Assembly: GCA_023395555.1 (NCBI GenBank) | Contig: JAEWYQ010000087.1 | Coordinates: forward strand, 1 to 38,772 | Length of the DNA stretch: 38,772 nt | Direction: 5' to 3' | Source: Bacillota bacterium | GTDB lineage: Bacteria; Bacillota; Clostridia; Lachnospirales; Lachnospiraceae | Part shown: positions 1-8,464 of the stretch, piece by piece | Layout: every line of letters starts with the position of its first letter | Numbering within the stretch: the stretch's first letter is position 1 | Program-made: the position numbers and the translations under genes | Notes under the pieces: model-generated | Databases searched by the model: none | What the model was told of the DNA's origin: nothing | What the model saw: the letters and a program-made list of their open reading frames with translations, nothing else

Positions 1-348
1 TAATCAATAGCAATATCTTCCATCTTACATTTTAAGTAGATGTAAGGTTTATTAAAGTTACCCTTTTGTCTGAAAATCATATGAAATCTTTTTCATTTGC
101 TTCTTGACATATCACCAAATTGCTTTCCCCAAATAGATTAAAACTATCATAATACATAATTTTTTACTGTCAAATTTTTGTAGAGGCCAGATCTATAAAG
201 GATTCAACATCAAGAATAATCCGTTTCTATTATCCTCTACCCAAATTTTTCATACACGAAAATTTGTTCATATATCCCTTCCCCGATATGAAAATACATG
301 TTATAATATCCAGGATGAGCAGATTAGTCCATGATGGGTCCGGTGCTG
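1..348. other. AT-rich non-coding leader
   Basis: No convincing gene is seen. The stretch is AT-rich. A TATAAT hexamer at 302-307 could be a -10 element for the plus-strand restriction operon, but no good -35 lies 16-18 bases before it. The left end may be the tail of an intergenic region whose gene is outside the window. Confidence 0.5.
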
Positions 349-433
349 ATCACGCTTGCCAGAATCAATGCTATAGCCAACGTAAGTGAATGCAGCGTGA
401 ACGAAAAGACATGGCCCTTGTTCCCTAATCTGC
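349..433 (+). repeat. Dispersed 5' element, copy 1
   Basis: This stretch aligns with the minus strand at 38682-38772. Both share ATCA-GC-TGC--GAAT at the start, then the block AATGCARCGTGARCGAAARG, then CCTTG and AATCTGC at the end. Across the central 32 bases 25 match. Both copies sit directly upstream of a gene and point the same way as that gene: here the nuclease start at 474, there the DnaD gene start at 38666. It could be a family of dispersed non-coding repeats or a shared leader element. Confidence 0.5.
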
Positions 434-445
434 AGATGTTATACC
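418..445 (+). promoter_or_regulatory. Possible promoter of the R-M operon
   Basis: TTGTTC at 418-423 and TATACC at 440-445 are 16 bases apart, placing transcription start just before the AAGGAG ribosome-binding site at 461-466. The match is partial and the site overlaps the end of the dispersed repeat. Confidence 0.3.
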
Positions 446-473
446 CGCTCGTACATAACAAAGGAGTCCTTCC

Positions 474-1286
474 ATGAACATAGAAAAGGAACAACTGATC
501 AGAGACATTACTGATTATCATATACGGCAATTTGTTGATACCATGGAAAGCCGCTACCGCCAAGAGGTAGAAGATCCCCAGGGAGTTATCAACGCCAAGA
601 AAAACAACGCTTTCATATCCCAGCTGGGCGAGGAATTCATGTTTTACTCCGCCTTCGTCCGCTCCTTCGACAGCTCCTTCGGCAAGGTGCTGGAGAACAT
701 GGGGAATGCCATTGCCAGGATCTCTTACACGGTCCGGGGAAGGATCGAATCCTATCTCCTCCCCCAGCAGACCCAGCATATTGATTTTCTCATGACCGCT
801 TATGAGAAACGGGATGCCCGGCCAAGGGTGGAGGATTATATGAATTTCAACTGCCTGATTCCCTCCAACCTCACCAGCTACCTCACTTCCCATGAGACAG
901 ATAATTATTTCTATGACGAGGAGAAGGGCTGCCATTATTTAATCGAACTAAAAGCCGGAGGCGATCTGGATAATAAGAAGGCCAAATCAGAGAAAATCGC
1001 CCTTCTGAACGAGTTCTTCATCCTCCGTAATTCCCTGCGCAATGACGAAACCGTCCGTATTTACTTCGCCACCGCCTATAACAAATTCGGCGAGGATACC
1101 CCCTGGCGGCAGGAACGGGTTCAGACCTTTTTTGCAGACGAAGAGCTGCTGATCGGCAAAGCCTACTGGAACTTTGTATGCGACGATCCCGACGGCTACC
1201 GGATTATCTCCGACCAATACCGCATCAGCGCCGAATACATGAAGTCCGCCCTGGACCGGATCAAGCAGCTATATTTTCATTCCTGA
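474..1286 (+). CDS. TdeIII-like type II restriction endonuclease
   Basis: The 270-residue protein resembles the TdeIII family of type II restriction enzymes, whose founding member cuts GGNCC. A PD-(D/E)xK-type nuclease core is suggested by E158-x-K160 in YLIELKAGGDLDNKKAKSEK (residues 155-174), with an acidic partner probably among D143-D148. It would cut unmodified foreign DNA in the cytoplasm. The ATG has an AAGGAG site 7 bases upstream. The methyltransferase follows 78 bases downstream on the same strand. The nuclease gene comes first and no controller (C) protein gene is seen, so how methylation is established before cutting is not evident. Family recognition is from sequence memory; the exact recognition site is inferred. 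Confidence 0.75.
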   Translation: MNIEKEQLIRDITDYHIRQFVDTMESRYRQEVEDPQGVINAKKNNAFISQLGEEFMFYSAFVRSFDSSFGKVLENMGNAIARISYTVRGRIESYLLPQQTQHIDFLMTAYEKRDARPRVEDYMNFNCLIPSNLTSYLTSHETDNYFYDEEKGCHYLIELKAGGDLDNKKAKSEKIALLNEFFILRNSLRNDETVRIYFATAYNKFGEDTPWRQERVQTFFADEELLIGKAYWNFVCDDPDGYRIISDQYRISAEYMKSALDRIKQLYFHS

Positions 1287-1364
1287 ATACGGGCGGTACG
1301 ATTTCTGTTTGATTTCATGCATTCACTATATTTACTTCCCATAGAAACGAGAGGAGAACCCCTT

Positions 1365-2084
1365 ATGATAGACGTAAATACCATAGATAAATACCTGCTG
1401 ATGCACGGTGATTGCATGGAAAAGTTAAAGGAAATTCCGGATGGAAGTATCGATCTCATCCTCTGCGATCCCCCCTATAACCTGGCCAAATATTCCACCG
1501 GCAATATGAAATTCGATTGGAGAAGCGAGATCAACAACGACGTGGCCAAATGGGACTTGAAGGAGCTCACTCCCATTGACTTCCTGGATGAATTCAAACG
1601 GGTGCTGTCCCCCACCGGCAACATCTTTATCTTCACCAGCTATAACCTGATCGGCAAATGGCATGAGGTCTTCGACAATGAATTCGATACCTTCCAGTTC
1701 ATGGTGTGGCATAAGACAAACCCGGTTCCCAATATCCGCAAATCTTCCTTCTTAAACAGCTGTGAGCTGATTGTATGCATGTGGAACAAGGGACATACCT
1801 GGAATTTCTCCAAGCAGAACGAGATGCATAATTTCATTGAGAGCCCTATCTGCATGGGCAGCGAACGCTTGAAGAATCCCAAGCATCCCACCCAGAAGCC
1901 CCTTTCGGTGCTGAAGCAGATCATCAAAATCGCCAGCAACGAGAATGACCTGGTATTGGATATGTTCATGGGCGTCGCCTCCACCGGAGTGGCTGCTGTA
2001 GAAATGAAACGCCGTTTTATCGGTATTGAGATAGATGACACCTATTATGAGGCATGTGAAAATCGGATGAAGAACTGCAAATAG
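1365..2084 (+). CDS. Type II DNA methyltransferase, beta-class (N4-C or N6-A)
   Basis: The 239-residue enzyme should methylate an exocyclic amino group using S-adenosylmethionine, protecting sites from the adjacent nuclease. Catalytic motif IV DPPY lies at residues 35-38. The SAM-binding motif I is at the C-terminus (DMFMGVASTG, about residue 199), and HPTQKP (motif X region) precedes it. This IV-before-I order defines the beta class. DPPY occurs in both N6-adenine and N4-cytosine enzymes, so the base is not settled; a GGNCC target would suggest cytosine. The start at 1365 is chosen because GAGGAG lies 8-9 bases upstream; an in-frame start at 1317 lacks a good site. It converges with yedK, with a gap of only 16 bases. 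Confidence 0.85.
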   Translation: MIDVNTIDKYLLMHGDCMEKLKEIPDGSIDLILCDPPYNLAKYSTGNMKFDWRSEINNDVAKWDLKELTPIDFLDEFKRVLSPTGNIFIFTSYNLIGKWHEVFDNEFDTFQFMVWHKTNPVPNIRKSSFLNSCELIVCMWNKGHTWNFSKQNEMHNFIESPICMGSERLKNPKHPTQKPLSVLKQIIKIASNENDLVLDMFMGVASTGVAAVEMKRRFIGIEIDDTYYEACENRMKNCK

Positions 2085-2100
2085 CATCCTTACCTGATTC

Positions 2101-2730
2101 TCAGGGCCACAAATCCATCCGGTATTGTTGGCCGTAGTTCCCCCTTCCAGTCTCTTTCCCGAAGCTCTTGACGGTCTTCGCCAGCTGCGGAGGAGTCCTT
2201 CTCATAAGCTCGGCGGATGCCTGCTGATCCGTCAGCCAGGCAGTAATCTCCTGGCGGGGTATTATCACGGGCATCCGGTCATGAATCTCCCTCACGGATT
2301 CATTGGCCTCCGTAGTCAGGACGACATAACGCAGCTCTCCCTTATAAAAGTTATAAAGTCCCGCCAGATACAGCACCTTATCCCCTTCCATGTTAAACAG
2401 ATATTGCCGCTTCCCCGCGTCCCACTCATAGAAGCCCGTGGAGGGAACGATACAGCGGCGGTCTATCACGCTATCCCGAAAGGTCTTTTTCTCAAAGGCT
2501 GTTTCCGATCTTGCATTAATGAGAACGCCCTTTCCGTTAAATTGAGGAAATCCCCATATCCCTGCCGCCGGTACTATCCCCTGATCCGTAGAAACCAGAA
2601 TCAATGCCTGATCCGTGGGACGAATCTCCCCGGTCTTAACCTTTCTTTCATAGGTTTCCGCTTCCAGCTGCTCCAGCAACTCTATGATTTCATCATTCTT
2701 CTCCAACATAAACATATATCTACCGCACAT
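2101..2730 (-). CDS. yedK: SRAP/HMCES abasic-site DNA-protein crosslinking protein (YedK)
   Basis: SRAP-family protein that forms a covalent thiazolidine link to abasic sites in single-stranded DNA and shields them from cleavage. All key residues are visible: Cys2 directly after the initiator Met (MCGRY), N72 and R74 in NARSET, E102 in TGFYEW and H150 in EIHDRMP. The 209-residue length is normal for the family. The ATG has a GGGAGG site 7 bases upstream. The remnant reading frames at 2761-3246 lie just upstream on the same strand and may share transcription. Earlier names call it an SOS response-associated peptidase. Confidence 0.93.
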   Translation of the reverse strand: MCGRYMFMLEKNDEIIELLEQLEAETYERKVKTGEIRPTDQALILVSTDQGIVPAAGIWGFPQFNGKGVLINARSETAFEKKTFRDSVIDRRCIVPSTGFYEWDAGKRQYLFNMEGDKVLYLAGLYNFYKGELRYVVLTTEANESVREIHDRMPVIIPRQEITAWLTDQQASAELMRRTPPQLAKTVKSFGKETGRGNYGQQYRMDLWP

Positions 2731-2760
2731 AAGATATCCTCCCTATTTTTTCTCCTTATC

Positions 2761-3136
2761 TTATCTTTTTGTCCTTTCTTTTTGTCTCTTATCCACCTTG
2801 CTGCTTCCGCAGAGCCTGACCGCCATTCGATACATTGCTTTTCCATGAATGCGATCATGCCAGATAAACCGGCGGCATACCTTTCTCAGCGACCACTGCT
2901 CCCCATAGCTGCCATCATAAACCTTGTTATCAAGGAAGCCCGGAAGTGCTTCCAGCTTATCAAAGCCAGCCCCTTCAGCTTATGATACTCCTCCCAGGTA
3001 ACCGGAGCTGCTTCACTTGTAAAAATCACATCGGAATCTGCATCACAAATCCGTAAGGAACTGAGTTTTTCCTGTACCAGGGATATCTTGCAGGGGGCGT
3101 TCCCCGCGAGCACTCCCTGTCGGCGTTCCGTTAACT
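2761..3136 (-). pseudogene. Frameshifted DinB-like protein remnant
   Basis: Two minus-strand frames read as one degraded protein. The first runs from about 3136 and includes ICDADSDVIFTSEAAPVTWE, then WEEYHKLKGLAL. The second continues with DKLEALPGFLDNKVYDGSYG, then LRKVCRRFIWHDRIHGKAMY, to a stop at 2761. Loss of one G in a TTGGAT context near 2970 would explain the shift: restoring it gives GLALDKLEALPG without a break. The HDRIH pattern followed by AMYRMA resembles the C-terminal metal-ligand histidines of DinB-like folds, but the family is tentative. The N-terminal part is not visible in any frame, so this is a broken and probably truncated gene. Confidence 0.6.
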
Positions 3137-3246
3137 ATTGAGTATTTTAGGTTCATTACAGCAAAGATAATTCCTGCCAAGCAAATAATAACGGAAACAG
3201 CAGAGATAAGTAATGATATTTTGACTTTCCTCATAGTATTCTTCAC
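3043..3246 (-). CDS. Possible small membrane protein or gene fragment
   Basis: A 67-codon frame begins at a GTG only 3 bases after AAGGAG; an ATG four codons later is another option. Residues 8-32 form one strong hydrophobic segment (ISLLISAVSVIICLAGIIFA). After about residue 45 the frame overlaps the DinB-like remnant in a different frame and its composition becomes arbitrary. It may be the N-terminus of a lost membrane or secreted protein whose end was replaced. I do not recognise it. Confidence 0.25.
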   Translation of the reverse strand: MKNTMRKVKISLLISAVSVIICLAGIIFAVMNLKYSIVNGTPTGSARGERPLQDIPGTGKTQFLTDL

Positions 3247-3380
3247 AATCTCCTTCTATAAATAATATACTTTAAATTTAAAATATCATGATATCCGTCG
3301 ATTGTCCATTCATTTAAACTATCTAAATACATTTCTTCTCTTTCTCTTCTTATATTTTTTTACATTCTATCCTAACAGAA

Positions 3381-3425
3381 AAGAAGCTCCTCATCTAATT
3401 AAAACCTTACAGACGGAAGCTTCTT
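3381..3425 (-). terminator. Likely terminator of the sugar ABC operon
   Basis: AAGAAGCT and AGCTTCTT form an 8-base-pair stem, extended by two further G-C pairs past one bulged base, around a loop of about 22 bases. On the minus strand the stem is followed by TTCTG. It lies 85 bases beyond the stop of the last permease gene. The long loop makes it only moderate. Confidence 0.4.
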
Positions 3426-3509
3426 ACTATAATTATATTGGCGCATACATTAACAGAAAACATCATCCGCTTCCTGTAACTGCATCGAACAGTGCAGGAA
3501 CGCCGTCTT

Positions 3510-4448
3510 TCATCCTTTAATAGACCCGACATACACACCCTTCACAAAATACCTTTGAAGAAATGGATATATCATCAAAATCGGAGCAGTCGCAACTACA
3601 ATAACACAATATTTCACTAGCTCACGGTAAGCGGTTGCTCCCTGCACACTGTTGATAGACACTCCTCCCGCACTTCCAACCGTTGCAGTGGAGGAATCAT
3701 TGGTTACCAGGATTTCCTTCAGGAGAAGCTGCAAGGGATACTTCACCCTGTCCTTCAGAAGAACCATGGCATTAAACCAGGAATTCCAGTTGCCCACCAG
3801 ATAATACAGCAGAATTACCGCAAGCACGGGCTTTGACAGAGGAAGGATGACTCTCAGCAGGATCTTGGCCTGAGATGCCCCGTCCATTACCGCCGCTTCC
3901 TCCAATTCCTGGGGCACTGCCTGAAAGCCCGTGCGCAGGATAATCATATTCCAGGTGTTCAACGCCGTAGGAAGCAGCATGGCCAGAAGATTGTTGTAAA
4001 GTCCGATTTGCTTCATCAGCAGGAACCAGGGAATCAGTCCCCCTCCGAAAAACATCGTTACCGTAATCAGAAGCATGATCGGCGTCTTCCACAGCAGCTC
4101 TTTTCTGGAAAGTGTGTAGGCCCCCATTATCGTCATCAGCATATTGATGAGTGTTCCCAGCAAAACATAGGCTCCCGTGTTGCGAAAGCCCGTGAAAATA
4201 CTGTTGTCCTTAAAAATCAGCTTATATCCGTTCAAAGTAAAACCAATGGGTTTTAAAAGCAGACCCCTGTGCTGCATCAGTGCATTGGGCTCGCTGACGG
4301 AAGCAAATACAATATGCAGAATCGGATAGAGACATGCCAGCGTAAACACGGTTAAAATTCCGTAGTTAAACAGATTAAAGATCACATTGCTCCATTTCCG
4401 TCTGCCAATTGAGTGTTTTTCCCTATATCCTAAAGCTGTACTCTTCAT
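3510..4448 (-). CDS. Sugar ABC transporter permease (LplC/YtcP-type)
   Basis: A 312-residue inner-membrane permease with about six hydrophobic segments, the first at residues 25-55 (FNYGILTVFTLACLYPILHI). The conserved loop EEAAVMDGASQAKILLRVIL, near residues 183-202, is the EAA motif that docks onto the ATPase. It is the last gene of the operon behind the binding protein and the other permease. No ATPase gene is present, which is usual for this family: a shared MsmK-like ATPase elsewhere normally powers several such importers. Relatives serve complex oligosaccharides such as aldouronates; the substrate here is inferred from the neighbouring GH43 and GH2. Confidence 0.9.
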   Translation of the reverse strand: MKSTALGYREKHSIGRRKWSNVIFNLFNYGILTVFTLACLYPILHIVFASVSEPNALMQHRGLLLKPIGFTLNGYKLIFKDNSIFTGFRNTGAYVLLGTLINMLMTIMGAYTLSRKELLWKTPIMLLITVTMFFGGGLIPWFLLMKQIGLYNNLLAMLLPTALNTWNMIILRTGFQAVPQELEEAAVMDGASQAKILLRVILPLSKPVLAVILLYYLVGNWNSWFNAMVLLKDRVKYPLQLLLKEILVTNDSSTATVGSAGGVSINSVQGATAYRELVKYCVIVVATAPILMIYPFLQRYFVKGVYVGSIKG

Positions 4449-4509
4449 ATTAATATCACGCCTTTCTCACTTTGTTCCAAATCCACTCTGCAAAAGCAGC
4501 CTGCCCGCT

Positions 4510-5475
4510 TTACCATATACTGATCTCCGAGTATTTCCTGGCAACCCTGTTGGTCATCCAGAGCAGGAAGAAGTTGACTACCGCACTCACAAGCCCCACC
4601 GCTGTGGCAAAGCCGTAGCTTGCTTCCTGCAAGCCTCTCCGGTAGACATAGGATGCGATAACATCGGCAGTATCATAGGTCAATGAATTATACAGCAAAA
4701 TAATCTTTTCATGGCCGGAGCCCATCAGACCCCCCACGGCAAATATGAAGAGAATAATGATAGTAGGACGTATCTGCGGCAGAGTAATATGCCACATCTT
4801 TCTCAAACGTCCCGCTCCGTCAATATCCGCCGCCTCATACAGCCCCGGATCGATGGAGCTCATGGCGGAGAGATAGATAATACTGTCCCAGCCCACATTC
4901 TGCCAGATGCCGGAGAAGGTATAGATCGGCCGGAACATATTGGAATAGCCCAGCAAGGAGGAATGCTCCGTCCCTGTGATAAAGTTTACAAGCTCGGTAA
5001 TAACCCCTCCCGACTGGGTGAAGATATGAATAATACCCGCAATGACCACCAGGGAAATAAAGTGGGGCATATAGGTAATAGTCTGAACCGTCTTCTTAAA
5101 GAACTTCCCCCGCACCTCATTCAACAGCAGCGCCAGCAGAATAGGCGTGGTAAAGCCAAAGGCCAGCCCCCATAGATTTAACATCAGCGTATTTTTTACT
5201 GTCCTGAAGAAGAAAGGTCCTCTGAAAAATTCCGCAAAATACTTAAAGCCCACCCATTGGCTTGCTTCAAAGCCCAGCAGGGGCTTGTAATTCTTAAAAG
5301 CTATGGCAATGCCCCACATGGGCCCATAGCAGAAAATAATGTACCAGGCCAAAACAGGTATTATAAGCAGATAGGCAAAATAGTTCTTTTTAAAATCCTT
5401 GCGCACCATTCCCATCGTCAAGCTGTTTTTCCTTTTTACAATTTCCTTCCCATTTCTCTTACCCAAAAATGGCAC
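4510..5475 (-). CDS. Sugar ABC transporter permease (LplB/YteP-type)
   Basis: A 321-residue permease with a typical first membrane segment (YFAYLLIIPVLAWYIIFCYG, residues 32-51) and an EAA loop YEAADIDGAGRLRKMWHITL near residues 215-234. It pairs with the 312-residue permease 61 bases downstream to form the channel. The start is uncertain: the frame opens at a GTG directly against a GGGGG run, and the in-frame TTG three codons later has better spacing (8 bases). A stable hairpin at 5501-5543 separates it from the binding-protein gene, so expression is probably lower than that of the lipoprotein. Confidence 0.9.
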   Translation of the reverse strand: MPFLGKRNGKEIVKRKNSLTMGMVRKDFKKNYFAYLLIIPVLAWYIIFCYGPMWGIAIAFKNYKPLLGFEASQWVGFKYFAEFFRGPFFFRTVKNTLMLNLWGLAFGFTTPILLALLLNEVRGKFFKKTVQTITYMPHFISLVVIAGIIHIFTQSGGVITELVNFITGTEHSSLLGYSNMFRPIYTFSGIWQNVGWDSIIYLSAMSSIDPGLYEAADIDGAGRLRKMWHITLPQIRPTIIILFIFAVGGLMGSGHEKIILLYNSLTYDTADVIASYVYRRGLQEASYGFATAVGLVSAVVNFFLLWMTNRVARKYSEISIW

Positions 5476-5500
5476 CCCCTGTTTCTACCTCCATTTAGCA

Positions 5501-5543
5501 GGAGAGCCTCCGGCTGTTATCATGAACAGCCCGAAGGCTCTCC
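5501..5543 (-). other. Intercistronic mRNA hairpin
   Basis: GGAGAGCCTCCGGCTGTT and AACAGCCCGAAGGCTCTCC form a near-perfect stem of about 18 pairs with a 6-base loop. There is no T-run on the minus strand, so it is probably not a full terminator. Such hairpins after binding-protein genes commonly stabilise the upstream mRNA and lower permease expression. Confidence 0.6.
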
Positions 5544-5566
5544 CCTGGAATCCTGTGAATTATAAA

Positions 5567-7336
5567 TTATCTTGCATTATAACGGTCCAAAGCGGCCTGC
5601 CACAGTGAGACAAATTCGTCCATTCCCTGGGCTTTTGCCTTCTCCAGGAACTCGTCATAGGCGCTGACCGGGAGCTGACCCATAATAATCTTTGCAAAAT
5701 ATTCGTTTCTCATGGTAGAAAGTATGGTGCCAAGCTCGCCTTCTCTTGCGCTTTCCTCAGAGGTAAAGCTTATAGGAGGCATAGTCACGGAATCATCGGT
5801 ATTGCTGGTCCAGTATTCACGGATATCACCGGAGTAGCTGCCCTTTGCGGTAATCAGAGGGTTGGAATTGTGCTCATCACGGATATTGGAGAATACATGG
5901 ATGCGGTATTTCCAGATCAGATTGGATAAGGGCTGCTGATCGGGATCATTATACATCAGTCCGTCCTCCGGGAAATAAGGCATACCCTTGTCATCAACCA
6001 GATGTACATCGCCGTAAGAACCAAAGTTCAGAAGCTCCCAGCCCTTCTTGGTATAGGCAAAATCAAGGAAGGCACAGGCTGCGTCCAGATTGTCGCACTG
6101 TGTGGTAATGGCTGCGATTGTTCCGGTGGACTTGAAGTTCTTATAGGTCTGCTGGGGCTTATCCCCCTTCTTTAATACAGGGTTTAATACTCCTACGAAA
6201 TCAATATTATTATCCTGCTTCCAGTATCCCCACATGGTATCCGGGGAATCCATCATAGCCGCACAGTCACTGGAGGCTGCTTCTGCCATTCTCTGGTTAA
6301 AGTCTGCCGTAGCCCAGTCCTTGTTCAGAAGGCCCTCCGCATACCACTGCTGCATCGTGGTAAGATAATCCTTGGCACCGGGTGCCGCGGGACCCCAGGC
6401 TGCCTTGCCGTCCTTATCCACATAGACCCAGTCCCATACACCATAGGCACCATTAATAATACCGGTAAAAATCTGTCCATATGTAGAACCATAATTAAGG
6501 GGCTCGTTGTATCCTGCCTTCTTGCAGGCCACAAGGAAATCATGCCATTCGTCAATGGTCTCCGGAGGCGCCATGCCTGTTTTGTCCAGAGCTTCCTGCT
6601 TGATCAGCATGCCGAACCAGCACCATTCATTATAGGGAGCAAGACCGTACACCGCACCGATGGTTCCGTTATCCAATACGGAGGTCACACGTCTTTCTTC
6701 ATCGGAATTACGCCATGCGGAATAGTTAGGCATCTTTTCTTCAATAATATCATTTAAAGGAAGGTAAGCGCCTTCTGCCACACCGGCTGCAATACCGCCT
6801 ACATATCTTCCGGCATCAATAATAATGTCGGGAAGCTCCTGGGAGGCTATCATCATGTTAAAGTTAGTAGCTTCTTCTCCCAAGGGAGGAACAATAAAGT
6901 TAACCTTAATTCCGGTCAGCTTCTCCATCTGATCCAATACCATCTGGTTATTCAGATCATCGCATACGGAAGCCAGAATGGAGTTGGAGGGCATCCAAAT
7001 ATCCAGAGTGGCGTCCATGGGATAGGCGGAATAGTCATTGGGTATTACCGTATCAAAAACATCTCCCAGATAGCTGTCTTCCAGCGTATCATTTACCATG
7101 GCCTTCTCTTCCTCGCTGGGTGCGGTATTTCCTCTAATCCCTGCTGCAAGAGGATCTGCCTCCGCAGGCTTGGCGGGGTCTTCATTCTTATCCTGTGCCG
7201 GCGCCTTGGTTGCTTCCGTGCCCGGTTTATTCGCATCCTTCGTATCACTCTTATTGCAGCCTGCCAGCATCGTAAACGCCAATACAACAACCAACAGACA
7301 GCTTACCAATTTCTTAAGCCTAATCGTCATAATCAT
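5567..7336 (-). CDS. Extracellular sugar-binding lipoprotein (LplA-type)
   Basis: This 589-residue lipoprotein captures oligosaccharides outside the cell and hands them to the two permeases. The signal peptide ends in the lipobox LAGC with lipid-carrying Cys27. An acidic, Ala/Pro-rich linker follows to about residue 75. The body is a large type 1 solute-binding domain of the LplA/YtcQ subfamily, which is longer than most sugar-binding proteins. The start at 7336 is chosen because GGAGG lies 5 bases upstream; the longer frame to 7420 overlaps the regulator gene. The gap from the regulator stop is 25 bases, so the two are cotranscribed. GH43/GH2 context suggests arabinose- or xylose-containing oligosaccharides, which is inference. 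Confidence 0.92.
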   Translation of the reverse strand: MIMTIRLKKLVSCLLVVVLAFTMLAGCNKSDTKDANKPGTEATKAPAQDKNEDPAKPAEADPLAAGIRGNTAPSEEEKAMVNDTLEDSYLGDVFDTVIPNDYSAYPMDATLDIWMPSNSILASVCDDLNNQMVLDQMEKLTGIKVNFIVPPLGEEATNFNMMIASQELPDIIIDAGRYVGGIAAGVAEGAYLPLNDIIEEKMPNYSAWRNSDEERRVTSVLDNGTIGAVYGLAPYNEWCWFGMLIKQEALDKTGMAPPETIDEWHDFLVACKKAGYNEPLNYGSTYGQIFTGIINGAYGVWDWVYVDKDGKAAWGPAAPGAKDYLTTMQQWYAEGLLNKDWATADFNQRMAEAASSDCAAMMDSPDTMWGYWKQDNNIDFVGVLNPVLKKGDKPQQTYKNFKSTGTIAAITTQCDNLDAACAFLDFAYTKKGWELLNFGSYGDVHLVDDKGMPYFPEDGLMYNDPDQQPLSNLIWKYRIHVFSNIRDEHNSNPLITAKGSYSGDIREYWTSNTDDSVTMPPISFTSEESAREGELGTILSTMRNEYFAKIIMGQLPVSAYDEFLEKAKAQGMDEFVSLWQAALDRYNAR

Positions 7337-7361
7337 CGAATCCTCCATAAATTCATACTTT

Positions 7362-8342
7362 CTAAAATTCTTCCTCCGTCTCAGGTTCGTCCTCTTCTCC
7401 GCTGCTGTCCATCCGAACACTCATGACAATGCCTTGGGCGAAATCGCCGAACCTTTCTCCGAACAGGTTCATTCCCCCGAGATTCTTGGCATCGGGCTTT
7501 ACTCCGATCTTGAAGCTGATATAATAGCCGTCACAGATTCCAAGGGTATCAATGGTATCATCCGACGTTTTCACCAGGTCCTCAAAGCAGCCTTGTCCGT
7601 TGATGGTCACGTTCTTCAGTACCCCGTACTGGGTCATGGTATCGCTCCACCAATCCGGATTCAGATGCCCCCTCCTGCCTCCGAAATCTCCTTTTGAATA
7701 AATTGTTGCAATCTCCCTCTCATTAACCCATACACTGATATCGGAAGGCCAGTCGTTCTGATATCCCGGCGCCTCCGAACAGACCTCAAAAGAAAAGGAT
7801 AATTCCTGTATCTTGCCCTTCTTTAACATATAATTAGGGAAACGGTATTCCAGGTATCCGGACATGAACCAGATCAGCTGGGCTTCATGGCGGTTCTCCG
7901 CATAAAAACCGTAGGGTGAATCTTCCACTCCCAAATAGGAGCGTTCGCTGATGATTCCGCAGTTCTCATTCACCGCGCAGTTATAGTAGTTACCGATCCC
8001 CATGGGAAAATGATAAATCTTTGTATTGTCCCGGTTCATCTTATGACGGAATGCATTAAAATAAATATCCTCAAACGCAATCCCGCATACCTTCTGGGCT
8101 CCTCTCAGCCCCGGCTGCTCCGTGGCCGTGATCATACCCGCTTCTTCCAATACCTTAACATGCAGCGCTGCGGACGACAGCGGAAGCTGGAAGGTTGCTG
8201 CTATTTCACTGATATTCGCCGACTTATCAATCAAAAGCTTTAAGATATCAAGTCTTATATCCGAAGACAGCGCCTTTCCCACCTGTACGATTTTTTCTTT
8301 GTTATCAAAGTCAAGTGCAATCCTTTTCTTTTTGATCTTCAA
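7362..8342 (-). CDS. ArsR-like HTH regulator with C-terminal sensor domain
   Basis: First gene of the sugar-uptake operon. Residues 15-80 form an ArsR-like winged helix (LSSDIRLDILKLLIDKSANI, then LPLSSAALHVKVLEEAGMI). The remaining 240 residues are rich in aromatic and beta-prone sequence (YLEYRFPNYMLKKGKIQELS, NDWPSDISVWVNEREI), suggesting a beta-sandwich that could bind a sugar; I cannot name the fold. The tail is acidic. A TTG at 8342 is preferred because GGAGG lies 7 bases before it; ATG 8348 is only 1 base from the site and ATG 8378 has none. Its position suggests local control of the operon and perhaps of the divergent GH43/GH2 genes. Confidence 0.75.
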   Translation of the reverse strand: MKIKKKRIALDFDNKEKIVQVGKALSSDIRLDILKLLIDKSANISEIAATFQLPLSSAALHVKVLEEAGMITATEQPGLRGAQKVCGIAFEDIYFNAFRHKMNRDNTKIYHFPMGIGNYYNCAVNENCGIISERSYLGVEDSPYGFYAENRHEAQLIWFMSGYLEYRFPNYMLKKGKIQELSFSFEVCSEAPGYQNDWPSDISVWVNEREIATIYSKGDFGGRRGHLNPDWWSDTMTQYGVLKNVTINGQGCFEDLVKTSDDTIDTLGICDGYYISFKIGVKPDAKNLGGMNLFGERFGDFAQGIVMSVRMDSSGEEDEPETEEEF

Positions 8343-8403
8343 ACACATTCCTCCTTTCTTGATTATTACATTATTCATGTAATTTAACGTCTCTCATAAT
8401 TCC

Positions 8404-8432
8404 AATATAGCACTCATTTGAAATATAGTCAA
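8404..8432 (-). promoter_or_regulatory. Sigma-A promoter of the sugar ABC operon
   Basis: On the minus strand TTGACT (8432-8427) and TATATT (8409-8404) are separated by exactly 17 bases. The sequence CAAATGA occurs on both sides of the -35 element, about 19 bases apart, and could be a regulator site. The leader to the TTG start is about 55 bases. Confidence 0.75.
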
Positions 8433-8464
8433 TCATTTGTTACAATTTTTATGTTGTATTTTTT

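Noticed and set aside
324..935. A 203-codon minus-strand frame with a hydrophobic tail
   Set aside because: It lies opposite the clear restriction nuclease gene, has no ribosome-binding site and no family resemblance.
3302..3520. A plus-strand frame of 72 codons with a Phe-rich start
   Set aside because: AT-rich composition explains it, it lacks a ribosome-binding site and it runs through the likely terminator of the sugar operon.
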